DNA of 38,214 nt from the NCBI GenBank assembly GCA_947311535.1, contig CAMZLP010000077.1, positions 1-38,214 on the forward strand, given 5' to 3'. The notes beneath the pieces are model-generated. The model saw only the letters and a program-made list of their open reading frames with translations, was not told the DNA's origin and did not search any database. This stretch comes from an uncultured Deinococcota bacterium. GTDB lineage: Bacteria > Deinococcota > Deinococci > Deinococcales > Trueperaceae. Below, one piece after another: positions 33,859 through 38,214 of this stretch; positions within the stretch are counted from its first letter, which is position 1, and each line of letters opens with the position of its first letter. A program made the position numbers and the translations under genes.

Positions 33859-34518
33859 ATGAAAAATATGTTAAATTTAAGAAACTTGCGTTTTTTACTT
33901 GCTCAAATACTACTACTATTTATAATGCTAAGCAGTTCTTATAGCTTAGCTCAGAGCTTTGTGCCGATTCAAGGAATGGCTTCTTGGTATGGCCCCAAAT
34001 TTGCAGGTAGATTAACTGCTAATGGTGAAATATTTGACCCATCTGAGTTGACGGCAGCCCATAAAACTCTAGCTTTTGGTACTATCGTACGTGTTACTAA
34101 TGTGACTAATAATTTGTCAGTGATTGTTCGTATAAATGATCGTGGGCCTTTTGTTAAGCAAAGGGTTATAGATTTATCAAGATTTGCTGCCGAGCAAATT
34201 GATATGATTGGCCCAGGTACAGCCGAAGTAATTATTGAAGAAGTGGTATCTGAAGTTGAGATAAGCCCAGTAGAAGTAGTTGCGCTTGATGATAATTTTC
34301 AGCAAGCAGGGATAGATAGCTCTTTATATAGTTTTGATATTATTTCTAAGCAGCATAAAGTTGGAGAATTAATTGTGTTAGGCTCGAGCCTATCTGAGCA
34401 AAGACTATTAGTAAGAGTAGTTGCAAATTCTAGCTCAGTAGGTGACTACAATATATACCTCTCCCCAGAGCTATTTGCTAGCCTAGGGGAGCAAGTAAGT
34501 ATTATCTCAGACCGTTAG
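33859..34518 (+). CDS. rlpA: RlpA-family septal ring lytic transglycosylase-like protein
   Basis: A 219-residue secreted protein. The signal peptide (about 1-31, LLAQILLLFIMLSSSYSLAQ) is followed by the RlpA double-psi beta-barrel (about 36-125; GMASWYGPKFAGRLTANGEIFDP, TAAHKTLAFGTIVRVTN, VRINDRGPFVKQRVIDLSRFAA). In Gram-negatives RlpA cleaves glycan strands lacking stem peptides at the septum. The remaining ~90 residues are not a standard SPOR domain that I can recognise. A GGCTCGAGCC (34381-34390) encodes Gly-Ser-Ser. It overlaps trpA convergently by 4 bases. Confidence 0.88.
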   Translation: MKNMLNLRNLRFLLAQILLLFIMLSSSYSLAQSFVPIQGMASWYGPKFAGRLTANGEIFDPSELTAAHKTLAFGTIVRVTNVTNNLSVIVRINDRGPFVKQRVIDLSRFAAEQIDMIGPGTAEVIIEEVVSEVEISPVEVVALDDNFQQAGIDSSLYSFDIISKQHKVGELIVLGSSLSEQRLLVRVVANSSSVGDYNIYLSPELFASLGEQVSIISDR

Positions 34519-35291
34519 CGTTTGCAAGCAGCTGCAATTTCGGCAGCTAATTCATTTAAATTATTATCTGCAACTGATTGTATCATTGCAGAACCAACAA
34601 CAACCCCGTCAGCGATTTTAGCAATGGGGTTTGCTGTTTTGGCGTTAGATATACCAAAGCCAACAGCAATTGGTAAATCAGTTATTGCTTTGGCTCTTTT
34701 TACTAAACCAGTTACTTCTGTTGGTAAACTTTGCCTTGCACCTGTTACTCCAGTTACTGAAACAGCATAAATAAAACCACGGCTGGCTTCTGCTACAATT
34801 TTTAATCTTTTATCTGTAGAAGTTGGTGCAATTAAAAAGATAGTATCTAAATCTAATTTTCTGGCAATTGGTATTAGCGTATCAGCTTCATCTGCTGGCA
34901 AATCTGGTAATATTGCGCCATCTGCTCCAGAATCTTTTAAAGCCTTTAAAAAACCTTCTTCACCACCACTATAGCAATATATTGGGTTGTAATAGGTCAT
35001 AACCACAATAGCTTTGTCTGTTTTTTGTCGTAATATTTTTATAAGTTCAAATACTTTGGCCGTAGTCATTCCTTGCTGTAAAACTTGTTCGCCAGCTCGT
35101 TGTACAGTTGGCCCATCACCTAAGGGGTCAGAATATGGAATACCAAGTTCTATCATGTCGGCATGCTCGAGCATGTTTAATGAATATTTTATAAAGTCAC
35201 TTTCATTTGGGTAGCCAGCAGTTAGGTAAACAATAAATGCAGCTCGGTTTTCTGCTTTGGCTTTTGCAAAAACTTCTTTAATTCGGCTCAT
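34515..35291 (-). CDS. trpA: Tryptophan synthase alpha chain
   Basis: A 258-residue TIM-barrel subunit that releases indole from indole-glycerol phosphate and channels it to TrpB. Signatures are [11 protein letters not shown] (catalytic Glu equivalent nearby), [20 protein letters not shown] with the catalytic Asp, [11 protein letters not shown] and [12 protein letters not shown] choose ATG 35291 (MSRIKEVF) over 35303 because GGAG lies 6 bases before it. The start lies inside the 3' end of trpB (14-base overlap), so the two are coupled. A 14-base palindrome CATGCTCGAGCATG is at 35162-35175. Confidence 0.96.
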   Translation of the reverse strand: MSRIKEVFAKAKAENRAAFIVYLTAGYPNESDFIKYSLNMLEHADMIELGIPYSDPLGDGPTVQRAGEQVLQQGMTTAKVFELIKILRQKTDKAIVVMTYYNPIYCYSGGEEGFLKALKDSGADGAILPDLPADEADTLIPIARKLDLDTIFLIAPTSTDKRLKIVAEASRGFIYAVSVTGVTGARQSLPTEVTGLVKRAKAITDLPIAVGFGISNAKTANPIAKIADGVVVGSAMIQSVADNNLNELAAEIAAACKR

Positions 35292-36504
35292 TTTTGTCTC
35301 CATCTGTCATTGCTAATACTCGCATTGCTTCGCTTACATCTTTGTCACCTCGGCCAGAAAGATTGATGATAATAATTTTTTCCTTGCTCATTGTAGGTGC
35401 TAATTGCATAGCATAGTAAACAGCATGCGATGATTCTAAAGCTGGTATTATCCCCTCAATTTCACTTAATGCTCTAAAACCTTTTAGGGCATTAGTATCA
35501 TTTACAGAAACATACTCAGCCAAGCCTTCATCTGCAAAATAAGAATGCTCAGGCCCAACTCCTGGATAATCTAGGCCTGCCGAAACAGAGTGGGCTGGCA
35601 AAATTTGCCCATCATCATCTGATAGCAAATACATTAGCGAGCCATGTAGTACCCCACGTTTGCGCTTACTAATGCTTGCGGAATGTTGGCCACTATCTAA
35701 GCCATGACCGGCGGCTTCTACACCATAAAGCTTGGGTTTTTTGCCCTCTAAATAAGCATACGGTGCAAAAATTCCAATTGCGTTGGAGCCACCACCAACA
35801 CAAGCTACAACTGCCGCTGGTATTTCGTCGCCCTCTAGCTCTTTTAGTTGTTTCATAGTTTCGTAACCGATTATGCTCTGAAAATCACGAACCATAGCAG
35901 GGTAGGGGTGAGGCCCAATGACTGAGCCAATTATGTAAAAAGTATCCCGAACGTTTGTGACCCAGTCTCTAATGGCTTCATTGGTTGCATCTTTTAAGGT
36001 CTTAGTGCCGCTGCTAACAGGTATTACTTCTGCACCAAGCAATTTCATTCTATATACATTTAAAGCCTGTCGCCTTATATCTTCTTCGCCCATATAGACA
36101 ATGCAATCCAAATCAAATAAAGCGGCTGCGGTAGCAGTAGCAACACCGTGCTGGCCTGCCCCAGTTTCGGCAATTACTCGTTTTTTACCCATGCGTTTGG
36201 CTAATAGTGCTTGGCCAATGGTGTTATTTATTTTGTGTGCGCCAGTATGGTTTAAATCCTCGCGCTTGAGGTAGATTTTGGCACCACCCAAGTGCTTGGT
36301 TAGATTTTCGGCATAGTATAAAATACTTGGTCTACCAACATAATTACTCAGATGATAAATATATTCTTCTTGAAATTGTAAATTGATTTTAGCTTTTTGA
36401 TAAGCGTTGCTAAGCTCATCTAGTGCCGGAATTAGGGTTTCGGGGACGTAACGACCGCCATAAATACCAAAACGACCACGTTTATCTGGTTGAGGGAATT
36501 TCAT
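35278..36504 (-). CDS. trpB: Tryptophan synthase beta chain
   Basis: A 408-residue PLP enzyme condensing indole with serine to tryptophan. It shows [39 protein letters not shown] with Schiff-base Lys91, [18 protein letters not shown] with the catalytic Glu, and [14 protein letters not shown] for phosphate binding. GGAGC lies about 6 bases before the ATG. It is first of a two-gene trpBA operon; the other trp genes are not in the window. A short ORF lies in the leader (36560-36619). Confidence 0.97.
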   Translation of the reverse strand: MKFPQPDKRGRFGIYGGRYVPETLIPALDELSNAYQKAKINLQFQEEYIYHLSNYVGRPSILYYAENLTKHLGGAKIYLKREDLNHTGAHKINNTIGQALLAKRMGKKRVIAETGAGQHGVATATAAALFDLDCIVYMGEEDIRRQALNVYRMKLLGAEVIPVSSGTKTLKDATNEAIRDWVTNVRDTFYIIGSVIGPHPYPAMVRDFQSIIGYETMKQLKELEGDEIPAAVVACVGGGSNAIGIFAPYAYLEGKKPKLYGVEAAGHGLDSGQHSASISKRKRGVLHGSLMYLLSDDDGQILPAHSVSAGLDYPGVGPEHSYFADEGLAEYVSVNDTNALKGFRALSEIEGIIPALESSHAVYYAMQLAPTMSKEKIIIINLSGRGDKDVSEAMRVLAMTDGDKNEPN

Positions 36505-36559
36505 ATAGTGCTCCTTTTAATTATTTGTTTGATGGGTGTATGAAAAAAAATAATATATC

Positions 36560-36619
36560 TTACCAGCGTTGATGTTGATGTTTGTAGCTTTTCGGTGTGC
36601 GTTTGCGGCTTGGTTTCAT
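36560..36619 (-). CDS. Possible leader ORF upstream of trpBA
   Basis: Minus-strand ATG 36619 to TAA 36560 encodes 19 residues, MKPSRKRTPKSYKHQHQRW. It is strongly basic, more G+C-rich than its surroundings and ends in Trp directly before the stop. No ribosome-binding site is seen. It lies 55 bases before trpB with a T8 run (36542-36549) downstream but no clear stable hairpin. A regulatory leader peptide is possible; a single Trp codon is weak support. Confidence 0.3.
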   Translation of the reverse strand: MKPSRKRTPKSYKHQHQRW

Positions 36620-36647
36620 ATTCAAGGTCATTTTATGATGTAAAACA

Positions 36648-36805
36648 GAATTTGTCTAGTCTATACCTACTAGATTATGCAAAACTACCATCTAGCTAAA
36701 TATTCTTTGCTTTTATAAATATAACCTATGAATAATAAAAGAGACAGGTATAAAAATTACTTGACATCAAAAAAAAATTGTCTATTATTAGGTATTGGGT
36801 AGCTA
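36648..36805 (+). repeat. Promoter cassette, direct repeat copy 1
   Basis: 158 bases nearly identical to 37860-38016, with only a few substitutions and one length change in the A-run. It includes an operator-like inverted repeat TCTAGT-N8-ACTAGA (36655-36674) and the complete -35/-10 promoter, and drives the lipoprotein gene at 36844. Confidence 0.92.
36761..36788 (+). promoter_or_regulatory. Promoter of the lipoprotein gene (in repeat copy 1)
   Basis: TTGACA (36761-36766), 16-base spacer containing nine consecutive As, TATTAT (36783-36788). Confidence 0.8.
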
Positions 36806-36843
36806 CTCTAGAATAGTAAAATTTCTTTTGAGAGGAGAAATTT

Positions 36844-37389
36844 ATGATGATGAGGAAGAGGATTTGGAAGTTTGGCTTTCTGTTATTGGTTTTTACTGCT
36901 ATATTGCTTAGCTGTAAGGATAATCAGAAACCATTGGTACAGAAATTTGATGTCAATGGTTTACCTGATTTTCAAGTTGTTTTTGAAATAAATGGGCATG
37001 AGGTTAGTGCATATGAATTTATTAAAGACTCAACCGATGCTGAGCTCGCTTTTTTATCAAAAGAGCAATTGATATATATGTCAAAGGTATTGAAAACTGA
37101 TGAAATTAAGTCTTTAAGTCAGACCAAGCAAGATGCAATTACAAATCCAGAATTGTTTCGTAGTTTGCAAGTAGGGCAAGTTAAAAGTGAGATGATCTTT
37201 TTTAATGATGATGGCAAAGAGATATCAGCACTAGATTTTTTTCTAAATGATTTTGTAAAAGGTGGTAATACATTAAAGAATATGACCAAAGAGCAGAGAT
37301 TGAAGCTGCTAAATCAATTATCTGATACGGATATTGAGGGGTTAAGTTTAGAGCAAAAAGAAGCTTTAAGAATATATAGAAATGAATGA
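36844..37389 (+). CDS. Putative lipoprotein of unknown function
   Basis: A 181-residue protein with a lipoprotein signal (FGFLLLVFTAILLSC, lipobox LLSC). The mature part is acidic and helical, with two related segments: INGHEVSAYEFIKDSTDAEL...LSKEQLIYMSKVL and DDGKEISALDFFLNDFV...MTKEQRLKLLNQL. The pattern x-(D/E)GxEVSAx-F...T-E-x-L suggests an internal duplication of about 80 residues. The family is not recognised. AGGAGA lies about 6 bases before the first of three ATGs. The stop overlaps an ATG (ATGA) of the downstream frame. Confidence 0.7.
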   Translation: MMMRKRIWKFGFLLLVFTAILLSCKDNQKPLVQKFDVNGLPDFQVVFEINGHEVSAYEFIKDSTDAELAFLSKEQLIYMSKVLKTDEIKSLSQTKQDAITNPELFRSLQVGQVKSEMIFFNDDGKEISALDFFLNDFVKGGNTLKNMTKEQRLKLLNQLSDTDIEGLSLEQKEALRIYRNE

Positions 37390-37412
37390 TAATGAAAATG
37401 GAGAAAAACAAT

Positions 37413-37685
37413 ATGCTACAAAAGAGTAAGGGCTGGACAATACAATTTATTATGATTTTGATATTCGTTGCTATATTATATTTAGGTAGTATTGTAATAG
37501 CCGATAATTGGGTTGATTATGAAGAGAGCGGAGGATGTGAGAGGAACGGCTATTGCACCTCTGGAGATAACCGTTGGATAACCCAAACATGGGTTGCACA
37601 TAAGGACAGGAATAATAATGCTTATGGTCATGATATAATCTACAAGCATATATATACCTCTTGGTGTAATTGTGCTCTTAATTGA
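37413..37685 (+). CDS. Small single-pass membrane or secreted protein
   Basis: A 90-residue protein starting at ATG 37413, preferred because GGAG is 9 bases upstream; an in-frame ATG at 37386 would add nine residues and overlap the lipoprotein stop. One hydrophobic segment (about 8-30, IQFIMILIFVAILYLGSIVI) may be a signal peptide or an anchor. The outer part has four cysteines (GGCERNGYC, WCNC) that could form two disulphides. It may be a small secreted, bacteriocin-like or surface peptide, but no family is recognised. Confidence 0.6.
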   Translation: MLQKSKGWTIQFIMILIFVAILYLGSIVIADNWVDYEESGGCERNGYCTSGDNRWITQTWVAHKDRNNNAYGHDIIYKHIYTSWCNCALN

Positions 37686-37708
37686 TATTTTTTGCTGATA
37701 AACTGACA

Positions 37709-37756
37709 AGCGAGTAGGGCGGATAAGTAAAGTGCTATCCGCCATCTATCTACGCT
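37709..37756 (+). terminator. Long hairpin after the small membrane protein gene
   Basis: GGCGGATA (37718-37725) and TATCCGCC (37736-37743) pair exactly. Outer arms AAGCG-A-GTAG and CTACGCTT extend the stem around a small internal loop. No T-tract follows, so it may be a weak terminator or processing site. A second partial copy (GGCGGATGGCGC) lies at 37768-37779. Confidence 0.45.
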
Positions 37757-37859
37757 TAATATTTTGTGGCGGATGGCGCAGAGCTTCTATAAATTATTTG
37801 CTAAAGGGAGTATTTATTGCGAATAATGTGAGGCTTAACCGCTCTACGGCTGCTAAAGT

Positions 37860-38016
37860 GAATTTGTCTAGTCTATACCTACTAGATTATGCAAAACTAC
37901 CATCTAGCTAAATATTCTTTGCTTTTATAAATATAACCTATGAATAATAAAAGAGTTAGGTATAAAAATTACTTGACATCAAAAAAAATTATCTATTATT
38001 AGGTATTGGTTAGCTA
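37860..38016 (+). repeat. Promoter cassette, direct repeat copy 2
   Basis: 157 bases matching 36648-36805. The A-run is one base shorter (eight As), which reduces the promoter spacer from 16 to 15. Beyond the cassette the sequences diverge completely. Confidence 0.92.
37973..37999 (+). promoter_or_regulatory. Promoter in repeat copy 2
   Basis: TTGACA (37973-37978), 15-base spacer, TATTAT (37994-37999). The shortened spacer predicts weaker activity than copy 1. Confidence 0.6.
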
Positions 38017-38029
38017 GCATAATATCGTA

Positions 38030-38131
38030 GTGCTAAATCCAGAAGTTGCTAAAGCTTTTCCAACAGATGAAGCTGTAAATGATGCTCTACTTTCGTTAAT
38101 TAAAATTGAGACTTATGGAAAAGTCGTATGA
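38030..38131 (+). pseudogene. Short ORF or gene fragment behind the second promoter cassette
   Basis: GTG 38030 to TGA 38129-38131 gives 33 residues; the core NPEVAKAFPTDEAVNDALLS resembles the C-terminal part of small antitoxin-like or CopG-like proteins, but I cannot name a family with confidence. There is no ribosome-binding site and the expected N-terminal part is missing. An ATGA overlap starts a second, quickly interrupted frame (ATG 38128). It looks like a toxin-antitoxin-type remnant cut by the cassette duplication; the right edge of the window prevents a fuller view. Confidence 0.35.
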
Positions 38132-38214
38132 CCACCAGGAACAATATATCTAAGCCAGCTTAAAGGATTATTAGTTGGTTTGAGTTCAAAGAATCTTTCA
38201 AAGGCTGTTAGTTG

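Overview
The window is an AT-rich bacterial chromosome segment (about one third G+C by eye, not counted). It is densely coded, mostly with housekeeping and biosynthetic genes. I see no rRNA, tRNA, CRISPR array, prophage or complete transposase. Several features together suggest a member or relative of Deinococcota with unusually low G+C: a RecG with a Deinococcus-like N-terminal extension, a SpoVS protein, a beta-CASP metallo-beta-lactamase of the Thermus TTHA0252 type, a bacillithiol enzyme (BshC), and many promoters whose -10 box sits 6-9 bases before the start codon (leaderless mRNAs). This placement is an inference. No marker gene in the window settles it.

Layout. 1-516: the 5' end of a secreted collagen-like protein gene running off the left edge. 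0.9-4.2 kb: recG and a convergent N-formylglutamate amidohydrolase-like gene. 4.4-7.9 kb: three consecutive secreted proteins built from PPC domains, the third carrying a HELGH metallopeptidase domain. 8.1-12.1 kb: HAD phosphatase, small exported protein, DUF123/GIY-YIG protein, PatB-like C-S lyase, a MITE-like element and a WecG/TagA/CpsF glycosyltransferase. 12.2-18.8 kb: bshC, a GlcD-type FAD oxidase, a YjjX-type NTPase, a lipoprotein and lon. 18.9-23.6 kb: a minus-strand operon (membrane metallopeptidase, rsmB, two metallo-beta-lactamases) and spoVS.

24.2-31.0 kb is the branched-chain amino acid operon: ilvB-ilvN-ilvC-leuA-cimA. It provides acetohydroxyacid synthase, reductoisomerase, isopropylmalate synthase and citramalate synthase, so isoleucine is probably made through citramalate. 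In front lies a complete attenuator: a consensus promoter, a probably leaderless 19-residue leader peptide rich in Leu/Ile/Val, an intrinsic terminator and a competing antiterminator pairing. 31-36.5 kb holds a double-psi-barrel surface protein, a uORF-coupled DUF4258 gene, tatD, a small gene plus rlpA, and trpB-trpA. 36.6-38.2 kb is an accessory-looking region with a 158-bp promoter cassette present twice, a lipoprotein, a small membrane protein and a gene fragment.

The most striking signal is not a gene. The palindrome GCTCGAGC, often extended to GGCTCGAGCC or TGCTCGAGCA, occurs 27 times (31 CTCGAG cores), where well under one is expected in DNA this AT-rich. Nearly all copies lie inside genes, and about three quarters are in the frame that encodes Leu-Glu. 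It looks like a highly iterated palindrome comparable in kind to cyanobacterial HIP1 but with a different sequence.
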